Positions 55,518 through 62,922 of a DNA stretch of 64,000 bases are shown in pieces. The stretch is taken from NCBI RefSeq assembly GCF_005280205.1, contig NZ_SUND01000006.1, forward strand, positions 1-64,000, given 5' to 3'. The notes under the pieces were generated by a model that was not told where the DNA came from, did no database searches, and saw only the letters and a list, made by a program, of their open reading frames with translations. The stretch's first letter is position 1, and every line of letters begins with the position of its first letter. The translations under genes and the position numbers were made by a program. The stretch comes from Bacillus yapensis. GTDB taxonomy: Bacteria; Bacillota; Bacilli; Bacillales; Cytobacillaceae.

Positions 55518-56623
55518 GAAAAGGCATTATTATGGATATGAATGAACGTTTTTTAACATTATTAACCCCTGATGGTGAGTTTCTGAAAATTAATCGGCAA
55601 AAATACGATTATGAAATTGGCCAAGAGATACCTATTCCCATTCAAGAGAAACCGAAAGCGACGTATTTTTCTTTTTTTAATTCATTAAAAGGAAAATCAT
55701 TAGCGGCGGTGGCTATTGCCAGTATCCTAGCACTTATTACCTTTATTCCATTTAATCAAAATGAAGTCTATGCTTATATGAGCATAGACGTAAATCCAAG
55801 TATCGAACTTGGGGTCAATGAAGATTTAAAGGTTATTGAGCTCATTCCTTATAACGAAAGTGGGAAAAAGCTCATTGAAGAATTAGAAAACTGGAAGAAA
55901 AAAGATCTTAAATCATTGACAGAAGAGATAATGGCAAGCCTGAAGGGAAATGGTTATCTTAATACTGAAAAAGAAATCGTCATTGGGACAGTTCATACAG
56001 GTGAAGCGAAGGAAAAAGTAGAAAGCAAACTTGATGAAGCGATTAAAGAAATAGAAGAAAATATTTCAGATGAAAATGCAAAAGTGACTTCTTATGAAGC
56101 AACCGAGAAAGAGCGAGAGCTAGCACTACAAAAGGGATTGACAGCGGGTAAGCTAATTTCTGAGCAGAATAGCACTCAATCAGAAAAAGCGGGTAAATCG
56201 GATAAACAAACGCAACCAAAAGAAACTCCAAAAGCTCAGAATCCTATTGTGAATAATGAACAGAATGGAGTTACAAATAAGGTTCCTGCTAATGAAGCGA
56301 AGAAAAATGAGAATCCTGTACACAACAAGAAGATAGAAAAGCCTGAATGGGATGAAGAAAAGTTTAAGAATGAGGTTAAAAATAAACTTCAGGAAAAGCA
56401 TGGTGAAGTAGAAAAAATTATCGAAGAAAAGGCAAATGAGCTGCAAAAGGAATTGGAGAAAAGTGGTAAGCTCAAGGAAATTGAGCGCAAATTGGATGAA
56501 GAAATTGAGAAGAGAAAGAACAACTTCAATCAAAACAATAATAATCATCAAAATAACTACTTCAATAACTTCAATCATTTTGAGCGATTCGATAACCGCA
56601 AAGATTATGACCATAATCGTTAA
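55514..56623 (+). CDS. rsgI: Anti-sigma-I factor RsgI
   Basis: A 369-residue single-pass membrane protein. The N-terminal RsgI_N domain (residues 1-50, GIIMDMNERFLTLLTPDGEF) binds SigI in the cytoplasm. The TM segment is at about 57-78. The extracytoplasmic RsgI middle domain starts with YMSIDVNPSIELGVN, containing the conserved Asn-Pro region. The C-terminal third is a charged coiled coil (EKPEWDEEKFKNEVKNKLQE) ending in an asparagine-rich tail with NNNHQNNYFNNFN. No carbohydrate-binding module is present, so it is the Bacillus rather than the clostridial sensing form. Confidence 0.92.
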   Translation: MRKGIIMDMNERFLTLLTPDGEFLKINRQKYDYEIGQEIPIPIQEKPKATYFSFFNSLKGKSLAAVAIASILALITFIPFNQNEVYAYMSIDVNPSIELGVNEDLKVIELIPYNESGKKLIEELENWKKKDLKSLTEEIMASLKGNGYLNTEKEIVIGTVHTGEAKEKVESKLDEAIKEIEENISDENAKVTSYEATEKERELALQKGLTAGKLISEQNSTQSEKAGKSDKQTQPKETPKAQNPIVNNEQNGVTNKVPANEAKKNENPVHNKKIEKPEWDEEKFKNEVKNKLQEKHGEVEKIIEEKANELQKELEKSGKLKEIERKLDEEIEKRKNNFNQNNNNHQNNYFNNFNHFERFDNRKDYDHNR

Positions 56624-56625
56624 AT

Positions 56626-56654
56626 GAGTCCGGCAGAGTATGCCGGACTTTTTC
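56626..56654 (+). terminator. Terminator of sigI-rsgI
   Basis: AGTCCGGCA pairs with TGCCGGACT around GAGTA, followed by TTTT. Confidence 0.9.
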
Positions 56655-56669
56655 CATATTATAAAATTG

Positions 56670-56873
56670 TTATTGTTGGGTATTGTGACCAGAAAGTCCC
56701 GCTTGAGCTTGCTTCACAAGTCTTTTTGTAATTTCTCCACCAACTGATCCGTTGCCTCTTGAGGCAGTGTCAGAACCAAGTTGTACTCCAAATTCCTGAG
56801 CGATTTCATATTTTACCTGGTCCATATATTGTTCAATACCAGGAACTAATAGCTTATTGCTGCTTCGCGCCAT
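56670..56873 (-). CDS. Small acid-soluble spore protein, alpha/beta type
   Basis: 67 residues that bind and protect forespore DNA. The two family blocks are present: the GPR protease region [18 protein letters not shown] and the DNA-binding [17 protein letters not shown]. The ATG at 56873 ([15 protein letters not shown]) is preferred because AGGAG lies 9 bases upstream; a TTG three codons earlier overlaps the spacing. Expected forespore (SigG) expression; a SigG promoter was not resolved. Confidence 0.94.
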   Translation of the reverse strand: MARSSNKLLVPGIEQYMDQVKYEIAQEFGVQLGSDTASRGNGSVGGEITKRLVKQAQAGLSGHNTQQ

Positions 56874-56987
56874 TTTTCTCAACTCCTAATGAATAGTCTT
56901 AAAAATAAGAGATAAAATATCCCTGTAAAAATAGTATTTGAATAAACGAAAGTTCCATGAGTGGAAAAGACTTGAAACGGACTATAA

Positions 56988-57037
56988 AGAAAAAAGAACT
57001 ATGAACTTTTCCCGAAGAAAAAGAGCATAGTTCTTTT
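56988..57037 (-). terminator. Terminator of glcDF
   Basis: On the minus strand AAAAGAACTATG pairs with CATAGTTCTTTT, with extra pairing inside the loop, followed by TTCTTT. Confidence 0.8.
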
Positions 57038-57045
57038 CATAAGAG

Positions 57046-58371
57046 CTATTCTTGGACTGCTTCCATTAATAAATCCACAATGTGGACAGCTCGCATTTTT
57101 TCACTGAGGCCTTCACGTTCGATCCCGAGCTTCATTTGAAGTAGGCAGCCAGGATTTGCTGTTACGACGGTAGAAGCATGAGTTGCTTTTGTTTGTTCCA
57201 TTTTGTAATCGAGAATTTGCATGGACATTTCGGATTCGACGATATTGTAAATACCGGCCGAGCCACAGCAACGATCAGCATCTTTCATTTCTGTATAGTC
57301 AATTCTTTCAATGGCTTGAAGTAATGCTCGAGGAGCAGCGGACGTTTTCATGACATTCCGTAAATGACAAGAATCTTGGTACGTAACGATTTGATAAGGT
57401 AATTCCAATTTAACCTTTTTATGAAAGTCAACTTCATATAAGATTTGCGTAATGTCTTTAATTTTATCTTTAAAATCTTTTGCTCTGTCTTTCCATTCCG
57501 GATCATCCTTCAATAAGTGGTCATAATCAACTAGGAAAGCACCGCAGCCACCAGCATTCGTAATAATGTAATCGACATTTAAATCCTCGAATGCCTTAAT
57601 ATTTTTCTTAGCTAACGCCTTCGAACCATCTTTTTCTCCACTATGGCCGTGAAGGGCGCCACAACAGTTTTGGTTTTGTGGAATGACAATTTCGCAACCA
57701 GCCAATTGCAATAGCTTCATAGTAGCATTATTGGTTTCAAGAAACATCGTATCCATAAGACATCCTGTGAAAAAGGCAACACGGTTTGTTTTAGGAGCCA
57801 CCGCAGGTAAAAATTCTGGGCGATTTTTCATTTCTTTCATCGTCGGAACCTTTGGTAAAACTCTTTCCATTGTTGCTAAGCTTTCTGGGAACAGCTTCAT
57901 GACACCGGTTGATCGTGCAACCTTTTGTAGTCCAGAGCGCTGATAAAATCCTAATAATCCAGTCATGGTTCTCATCCGGTTTTGATGAGGGAATAATCCT
58001 TCAAAAACGGCTTTTCTAACTGTACGAACTGGAAGAGAATGCTTCTTATTTTGATTGATGATGTCACGTGCTTCTTCCAATAAGTGTCCATAGTTAACTC
58101 CAGAGGGGCAAACGGGTTCACATGCTCGACATCCGAGACATTGATTCAACGATTGTTCAAAATCCTCATCCGGTTCAATTAGGCCGTCAACGACAGCTTT
58201 CATTAGGGCAATGCGACCTCTCGGTGAATGGGATTCCTTGTAACCAGAGGTGATATAGGTTGGGCAGCTAGGTAAGCAAAAGCCACAGCGCATACAGTTT
58301 AATAGCTCATCTTGATCCATTCTATCTTGGAAAACATTCTGTATTGTTTGTTGTTCCTGTACTGTTGTCAT
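57046..58371 (-). CDS. glcF: Glycolate oxidase iron-sulfur subunit
   Basis: A 441-residue Fe-S subunit. Two 4Fe-4S ferredoxin motifs are present: CMRCGFCLPSCP (Cys26, 29, 32, 36) and CLGCRACEPVCP. Two CCG domains follow (NQNCCGALHGHSGEKDGS and ADRCCGSAGIYN). It matches B. subtilis YsfD. With GlcD it passes electrons from glycolate (or lactate/2-hydroxyacid) oxidation to the respiratory chain. Its start overlaps the glcD stop by 4 bases, so translation is coupled. Confidence 0.93.
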   Translation of the reverse strand: MTTVQEQQTIQNVFQDRMDQDELLNCMRCGFCLPSCPTYITSGYKESHSPRGRIALMKAVVDGLIEPDEDFEQSLNQCLGCRACEPVCPSGVNYGHLLEEARDIINQNKKHSLPVRTVRKAVFEGLFPHQNRMRTMTGLLGFYQRSGLQKVARSTGVMKLFPESLATMERVLPKVPTMKEMKNRPEFLPAVAPKTNRVAFFTGCLMDTMFLETNNATMKLLQLAGCEIVIPQNQNCCGALHGHSGEKDGSKALAKKNIKAFEDLNVDYIITNAGGCGAFLVDYDHLLKDDPEWKDRAKDFKDKIKDITQILYEVDFHKKVKLELPYQIVTYQDSCHLRNVMKTSAAPRALLQAIERIDYTEMKDADRCCGSAGIYNIVESEMSMQILDYKMEQTKATHASTVVTANPGCLLQMKLGIEREGLSEKMRAVHIVDLLMEAVQE

Positions 58372-59780
58372 TGTCCTACCACCACTCGTTTTCTGCTATC
58401 TTTCGCAAATACTTTGCCAGGATTCATGATGTTATTCGGATCAAGTCCGTTCTTAATTGCCATCATCGCTGCAATACCAGCTTTGCCAAGCTTTAACTCA
58501 AGATATGGAGCTTTCACAACTCCAACTCCATGTTCCCCAGTAATCGTTCCACCTAATTCAATCGCCTTAATAAAGATCTCTTCGAAGGCTTGCTCGACAC
58601 GCTCCATTTCTTCTTTGTTTCTTGCATCAGTTGGTACGGTAGGATGAAGATTTCCATCCCCAGAATGGCCAAATGTACAGATTGGTAAGTTATATTTTTC
58701 GGCAATTTCATTAATTGCTTTAACCATTTTCGCGATTTCAGAACGAGGAACAGTGGCGTCCTCTAAAATCGTTGTTGGTTTAATTCTTGCAATCGCAGAT
58801 AAGGCCGTTCTTCTTGCTGTCGTAAGAGCTTCCGCTTCCTCAACGGTCTTAGCCATTTGCACAGATACAGCTTGCTCTGATCTACAAATATCAGCTATTT
58901 TGGCCATATCCTTTTCCACTTGCTCTGGTGAACCATCTTGTTCGATTAAAAGGACTGCCTTTGCTTCAGTAGGTAAGCCGATTTTCACATAATCTTCTAC
59001 TGCTGCAATCGTTGGCTGGTCTAAAAACTCTAGGGTTGCAGGAATGATTTTATTGGCGATAATTTTCGAAACTGTTCTTGCAGCAGCCTCAAGGTCTTCA
59101 TAAAGTGCTAAAATCGTTTTCTTTGTTTCTGGGATAGGAACGAGCTTTAAAATCGCTTCTGTAATAATTCCAAGTGTTCCTTCAGCACCTACGTACAATC
59201 TTGTTAAATCGTATCCGGCTACGTCTTTCGCAAGTTTGCCACCAGTTCGGATAATATCGCCATTGGCCATAACGATTTCTAAGCCCATGACGTAATCTCT
59301 TGTAACTCCGTATTTTAATCCGCGTAAACCGCCAGAGTTCTCGCTAATATTTCCACCGATCGTAGATGATTTCATGGAGCCTGGATCCGGTGGATAGAAA
59401 AGTCCATTTGCTTCTGCTTTCTTGATAACATCAAGAGTGATAACACCTGGTTGTACCGTCATCGTTAGGTTGTCTAAATCCAATTCAAGAATTTGATTCA
59501 TATGTTTAAATAAAAAGACGATGCCGCCTTCTGTCGGACAAGTTCCACCGCATAGATTCGTTCCGGTACCTCTTGGAACGATAGGGATTTTATTTTCATT
59601 ACAAATCTTTACTAATTCAGAGACTTCTTCTGTATTGCGTGGACTTACAACTGCATCAGGTAGTGCCTGTAAATCTGGAGTTGCGTCATATGAATAACAA
59701 AGTCTACCTACTTTACTATCATCAAAATTTTCCGGACCGATGATGGCGATCATCCTTTTCTTTATCTCTTCAGTAATCAT
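58368..59780 (-). CDS. glcD: Glycolate oxidase FAD subunit
   Basis: A 470-residue flavoprotein of the vanillyl-alcohol-oxidase fold. The FAD-binding domain has PIVPRGTGTNLCGGTCPTEG, YPPDPGSMKSSTIGGNISEN and GGLRGLKYGVTRDYVMGLE; the C-terminal FAD-oxidase domain has FGHSGDGNLHPT and ITGEHGVGVVKAPYL. It matches B. subtilis YsfC. The ATG at 59780 (MITEEIKKRM) is preferred, because GGGGG is about 10 bases upstream but only 2 bases from the earlier ATG at 59789. A cre-like site lies upstream. Confidence 0.93.
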   Translation of the reverse strand: MITEEIKKRMIAIIGPENFDDSKVGRLCYSYDATPDLQALPDAVVSPRNTEEVSELVKICNENKIPIVPRGTGTNLCGGTCPTEGGIVFLFKHMNQILELDLDNLTMTVQPGVITLDVIKKAEANGLFYPPDPGSMKSSTIGGNISENSGGLRGLKYGVTRDYVMGLEIVMANGDIIRTGGKLAKDVAGYDLTRLYVGAEGTLGIITEAILKLVPIPETKKTILALYEDLEAAARTVSKIIANKIIPATLEFLDQPTIAAVEDYVKIGLPTEAKAVLLIEQDGSPEQVEKDMAKIADICRSEQAVSVQMAKTVEEAEALTTARRTALSAIARIKPTTILEDATVPRSEIAKMVKAINEIAEKYNLPICTFGHSGDGNLHPTVPTDARNKEEMERVEQAFEEIFIKAIELGGTITGEHGVGVVKAPYLELKLGKAGIAAMMAIKNGLDPNNIMNPGKVFAKDSRKRVVVGQ

Positions 59781-59812
59781 AAATGCCATTCCCCCAATTA
59801 AATATCTTCCGT

Positions 59813-59826
59813 CTAAAGCGCTTACA
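59813..59826 (-). promoter_or_regulatory. cre-like site before glcD
   Basis: CTAAAGCGCTTACA (plus strand) carries a perfect AAGCGCTT core and differs from the cre consensus only at the first two bases. It lies about 35 bp before the glcD start, suggesting catabolite repression. Confidence 0.55.
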
Positions 59827-59852
59827 CTTAAACAGTTTGTTATATTAAGTAT

Positions 59853-59876
59853 AAAAAAAAGCGGGGTAGCCCGCTA
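59853..59876 (-). terminator. Terminator of the CdaR-type regulator gene
   Basis: On the minus strand AGCGGG pairs with CCCGCT around CTAC, followed by eight T. It separates the regulator gene from glcDF. Confidence 0.85.
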
Positions 59877-59909
59877 TGTATGATGATACAAAATATCGAT
59901 GATAAAATA

Positions 59910-61010
59910 TTATATTTTTAGATGTTTGTCTAAAAACTGTAGAGATAGGTAAAGGAGAAATAAATCATCGATATTTCTAGGATTCAAATGGGTTATTTCA
60001 GTAATTTTTTTCAGTCGATAATGTAGGGTGTTTATGTGAACATGCAATGATTCAGATGTTCTTTTCAAAGAAAAATGATTTTCAATTAATTGCTTTAGTG
60101 TCACAATCAGTTCCTCATCTTCTAAGAGTGGAGCGATTGTTCTTTTGATAAAATCATCTTTTGTTTGCTGAGAGATATCGTCTAAAATCATTTCTAATGC
60201 TAAATCTTCATCAAATATAAGGTCGCGGGTTGTTTTCTTCGCATGGAGCGCCCGTTCTGCTTGGTGGAAAGATTGGTTGATGTCTTTTGAAGGAACACTC
60301 AATCCAACCCCCATACTGACTTCCATTTTCAAGCGATCTAATAAAAACTGATGAAATCGCTTTGCTTTATCATGATAATTTTGGTCCGAATTAAGTAGAT
60401 AAATGATGCGATTATTTCCCCATCTCGAAATCACATCATTATCTGTTCGTTCTGGCCATGAGAGAATGGACAGCCATAAATCACGATGAAGAATTGCGGA
60501 CTCTTGGGCTACTTCAGCAATCATAACTTGTCGATACACATCTAGATCAATGTGTAGAAGCTTGGCTCTTTCTAAAAAATTCTCATTCCATTCCTTTAAT
60601 TGAATCCAGTCGAGAAGAAAGGCCTCCATGGAGCGCGACTGCCAGTCAAACTGCTCAGTCACGTAGCTTTCGCTAATGAGAAGCTCAGTCATTTTTCGAA
60701 TGATTTCTCCAAAGGGAGAGACAGCCTCTGGGTTTCCTGTTATCCCAATCACTCCAACTACATCTCGTTGAAAAAAGATAGGAAGATTGATTCCAGCCTT
60801 AACCCCCTTTAAAATCTCTTGATCTGCTTCTGAAATAATAAGTTTTTCTTTTCTTTGAGAAGATATTAAGGCTCCTTCATGAAAAGTGTTCACTCTTAGG
60901 GGATCCGTACTTGCGATAATTTGCCCTTTTGTATCGACGACGATAATATCTTCATCTAATAATTTCCGTACTTCAGTGATAATTTTCTCAGCAAGTTCTT
61001 GAATTAGCAT
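59910..61010 (-). CDS. CdaR-type regulator of glycolate/2-hydroxyacid use (YsfB-like)
   Basis: A 366-residue transcription regulator. The N-terminal diacid-recognition domain is at about 3-135 (EDIIVVDTKGQIIASTDP, GIRKM-type segment GEIIRKMTELLISES). The middle is a GGDEF-like CdaR region. The C-terminal PucR-type helix-turn-helix is at about 295-355 (LIENHFSLKRTSESLHVHIN, then TLHYRLKKI). It lies upstream of glcDF in the same direction, as ysfB does with ysfCD in B. subtilis, so activation of glcDF by glycolate or glycerate is likely. A terminator separates it from glcD. Confidence 0.9.
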   Translation of the reverse strand: MLIQELAEKIITEVRKLLDEDIIVVDTKGQIIASTDPLRVNTFHEGALISSQRKEKLIISEADQEILKGVKAGINLPIFFQRDVVGVIGITGNPEAVSPFGEIIRKMTELLISESYVTEQFDWQSRSMEAFLLDWIQLKEWNENFLERAKLLHIDLDVYRQVMIAEVAQESAILHRDLWLSILSWPERTDNDVISRWGNNRIIYLLNSDQNYHDKAKRFHQFLLDRLKMEVSMGVGLSVPSKDINQSFHQAERALHAKKTTRDLIFDEDLALEMILDDISQQTKDDFIKRTIAPLLEDEELIVTLKQLIENHFSLKRTSESLHVHINTLHYRLKKITEITHLNPRNIDDLFLLYLSLQFLDKHLKI

Positions 61011-61033
61011 GAACTATTCCTCCTAATAACCCT

Positions 61034-61062
61034 ATTATAGAAAATCATGGCGGTTAAGTCAT
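61034..61062 (-). promoter_or_regulatory. Promoter of the CdaR-type regulator gene
   Basis: On the minus strand ATGACT (61057-61062), a 17-bp spacer and TATAAT (61034-61039), about 25 bp before the start codon. Confidence 0.7.
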
Positions 61063-61073
61063 AGGATTATCGA

Positions 61074-61102
61074 TTGTAAAATAAGCGGAAATTCTTTATG
61101 AT
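61074..61102 (+). promoter_or_regulatory. Promoter of ktrB
   Basis: TTGTAA (61074-61079), a 17-bp spacer and TATGAT (61097-61102), 35 bp before the ATG. The leader is too short for a c-di-AMP riboswitch of the ydaO type. Confidence 0.7.
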
Positions 61103-61136
61103 AGGAAAATAGGAATAAAGAAGTGTGGAGAAGCTA

Positions 61137-62492
61137 ATGTGGAAAAAGTTTAAAGTATTTCTTAAAAAGTTAACGCCAGCTCAAGTAATCGTCGGGTATT
61201 ATGCAATTGCAACGACTATTTCAGTCCTGTTGCTTAGAATCCCGGCAGTACATAAACCTGGAGTAGAGGTATCATTCATTGATTCGGTCTTTACTGCCAT
61301 CAGTGCAGTGAGTGTGACCGGATTATCAGTTGTAAACATTTCTGAAACGTATAGTGTGTTTGGTATTTTTATGCTTATGGCTATTTTACAATTTGGTGGA
61401 ATTGGTGTCATGACCTTAGGGACATTTTTCTGGCTATTGCTAGGTAGAAAAATCGGCTTAAAAGAACGTCAATTAATCATGATTGACCAGAATCAAACGA
61501 ATCTGGCAGGTCTAGTACTGTTGATCAAAGATATTCTAAAAATTATTCTCTTGATTGAGTTAATCGGAACAGTAATTTTAGGTGTTTATTTTCTTAACTA
61601 TTATCCAAATTGGCAGGAAGCATTTTTCCATGGATTGTTTGCTTCTGTCAGTGCAACCACGAATGGTGGTTTCGATATTACGGGAAATTCATTACAGCCA
61701 TATGCAAAAGATTATTTTGTTCAGTTGATTAATATCATTTTGATTACACTAGGAGCAATAGGATTTCCGGTTCTTATCGAGGTCAAACAATTTTTAATGG
61801 CAAAGGATCATCAACGTGCCTTTCGTTTTTCATTATTCACAAAACTGACATCCGTTACGTTTCTAGCGCTATTAGTATTTGGTACGGTAATTATTCTCCT
61901 ACTAGAATCTGGACATGCATTAAAAAATGCCAATTGGCATGAATCGTTTTTCTATGCGTTCTTTCAGTCTGCTTCTACAAGGAGCGGAGGGCTGTACACA
62001 ATGGATGTAAGCTCCTTTACTCAAGCTACACTAATTTTAATGAGCGGATTAATGTTTATTGGTGCATCACCAAGCTCTGTTGGTGGTGGGATTCGAACCA
62101 CGACCTTTGCCTTAAATATCTTGTATTTGTATCATTTTGCAAAAGGGAATCGGCATATTAAAATTTTTCGTCGAGAACTTCACGAAGATGATTTACGCAA
62201 GTCATTAGCAGTCACAATGCTTGCTTTTGCCCTTTGTGCGACTTCTCTCGTTGTATTATCCATAACCGAGGACCATTCCTTACTAGCACTCATGTTCGAA
62301 GTTTGCTCTGCGTTTGGAACGACGGGATTATCGATGGGGATTACAGCAGATCTCTCATCAGTTGGAAAATGTGTGATCATGATTCTAATGTTCATCGGTC
62401 GTATTGGAATGACCTCTTTCTTGTTTATGATCGGTGGGAAAGAAGAGAAAGCGAATTATCATTATCCAGTAGAGCGAGTGATTATAGGATAA
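61137..62492 (+). CDS. ktrB: Ktr/Trk-type potassium channel subunit
   Basis: A 451-residue TrkH/KtrB membrane protein with four M1-P-M2 repeats. The selectivity-filter glycines are in AVSVTGLSVVN, SATTNGGFDITGN, STRSGGLYTMD and FGTTGLSMGIT. The gating-loop segment ASPSSVGGGIRTTTFALN is intact. It takes up K+ (Na+-coupled) together with a cytosolic KtrA/KtrC ring encoded elsewhere; the lone gene suggests the KtrD-like arrangement. ATG 61137 follows GGAGAAG; an in-frame GTG at 61125 lacks a ribosome site. Confidence 0.92.
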   Translation: MWKKFKVFLKKLTPAQVIVGYYAIATTISVLLLRIPAVHKPGVEVSFIDSVFTAISAVSVTGLSVVNISETYSVFGIFMLMAILQFGGIGVMTLGTFFWLLLGRKIGLKERQLIMIDQNQTNLAGLVLLIKDILKIILLIELIGTVILGVYFLNYYPNWQEAFFHGLFASVSATTNGGFDITGNSLQPYAKDYFVQLINIILITLGAIGFPVLIEVKQFLMAKDHQRAFRFSLFTKLTSVTFLALLVFGTVIILLLESGHALKNANWHESFFYAFFQSASTRSGGLYTMDVSSFTQATLILMSGLMFIGASPSSVGGGIRTTTFALNILYLYHFAKGNRHIKIFRRELHEDDLRKSLAVTMLAFALCATSLVVLSITEDHSLLALMFEVCSAFGTTGLSMGITADLSSVGKCVIMILMFIGRIGMTSFLFMIGGKEEKANYHYPVERVIIG

Positions 62493-62498
62493 CAAAAA

Positions 62499-62529
62499 AG
62501 TCCAAGGGATTGTTCCTTGGATTTTTTTT
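62499..62529 (+). terminator. Terminator of ktrB
   Basis: TCCAAGG pairs with CCTTGGA around GATTGTT, flanked by AAAAAAG and followed by eight T. Confidence 0.9.
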
Positions 62530-62580
62530 ATCGTTTCCGGAAATAATAAGTTCGTAACATCCTAACAGGAGGAATTTACA

Positions 62581-62742
62581 ATGGCGAAAAGAAAGGCAAA
62601 GTTTGATGCTGTTGAAAAGCACTCGAAAACACCAAAGCGTAATATTGAGGAAACAGAATTCTCAAGTGAATTTGCAAACGGTGAGAATGATATGAAAGGT
62701 TTCAATCGTAATTCAAAAAAAGGCAGAAAGGGAAAATCATAA
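62581..62742 (+). CDS. Small basic protein, possibly spore-related
   Basis: 53 residues, lysine/arginine-rich at both ends (MAKRKAKFDAV and NRNSKKGRKGKS), with no cysteine or membrane segment. AGGAGG lies 7 bases before the ATG. ETEFSSEFANGEND in the middle faintly recalls the TEFASE protease site of gamma-type SASPs; this is a weak likeness. CATCCTA at about 62560 could be a forespore sigma -10. It overlaps the next small gene by one base (TAATG). Family not recognised. Confidence 0.65.
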   Translation: MAKRKAKFDAVEKHSKTPKRNIEETEFSSEFANGENDMKGFNRNSKKGRKGKS

Positions 62743-62891
62743 TGCCAAAAAAGAATGAAAAAGATAATGCTAGCAGAGTTGAATTTGGAACTGAGTTTTT
62801 GGAAATTAATCACGCTAAAAATGTGGAAATCCCATTTGCTAGTCGACAAAAGAAGGATGTAGGGAGTAAGAAGACGAGAAAAAATAATTAA
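62742..62891 (+). CDS. Small basic protein, second of a pair
   Basis: 49 residues beginning MPKKNEKDNASRVEFGTEF, followed by a polar middle (FASRQKKDVG) and a basic tail (KKTRKNN). The EFGTEF motif also occurs in gamma-type small acid-soluble spore proteins, but the glutamine-rich repeats of that family are absent. The start overlaps the previous stop, so translation is coupled. Family not recognised. Confidence 0.65.
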   Translation: MPKKNEKDNASRVEFGTEFLEINHAKNVEIPFASRQKKDVGSKKTRKNN

Positions 62892-62895
62892 TATT

Positions 62896-62921
62896 AAAAC
62901 ACGGTCCTAGGACCGTGTTTC
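62896..62921. terminator. Bidirectional terminator
   Basis: AAACACGGTCC and GGACCGTGTTT form a palindrome around TA. It serves the small-protein pair and the convergent radical-SAM gene that ends at 62923. Confidence 0.85.
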
Positions 62922-62922
62922 T

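Noticed and set aside
61011-61136. c-di-AMP (ydaO) riboswitch before ktrB
   Set aside because: The predicted leader is only about 30 bases long, far too short for that aptamer.
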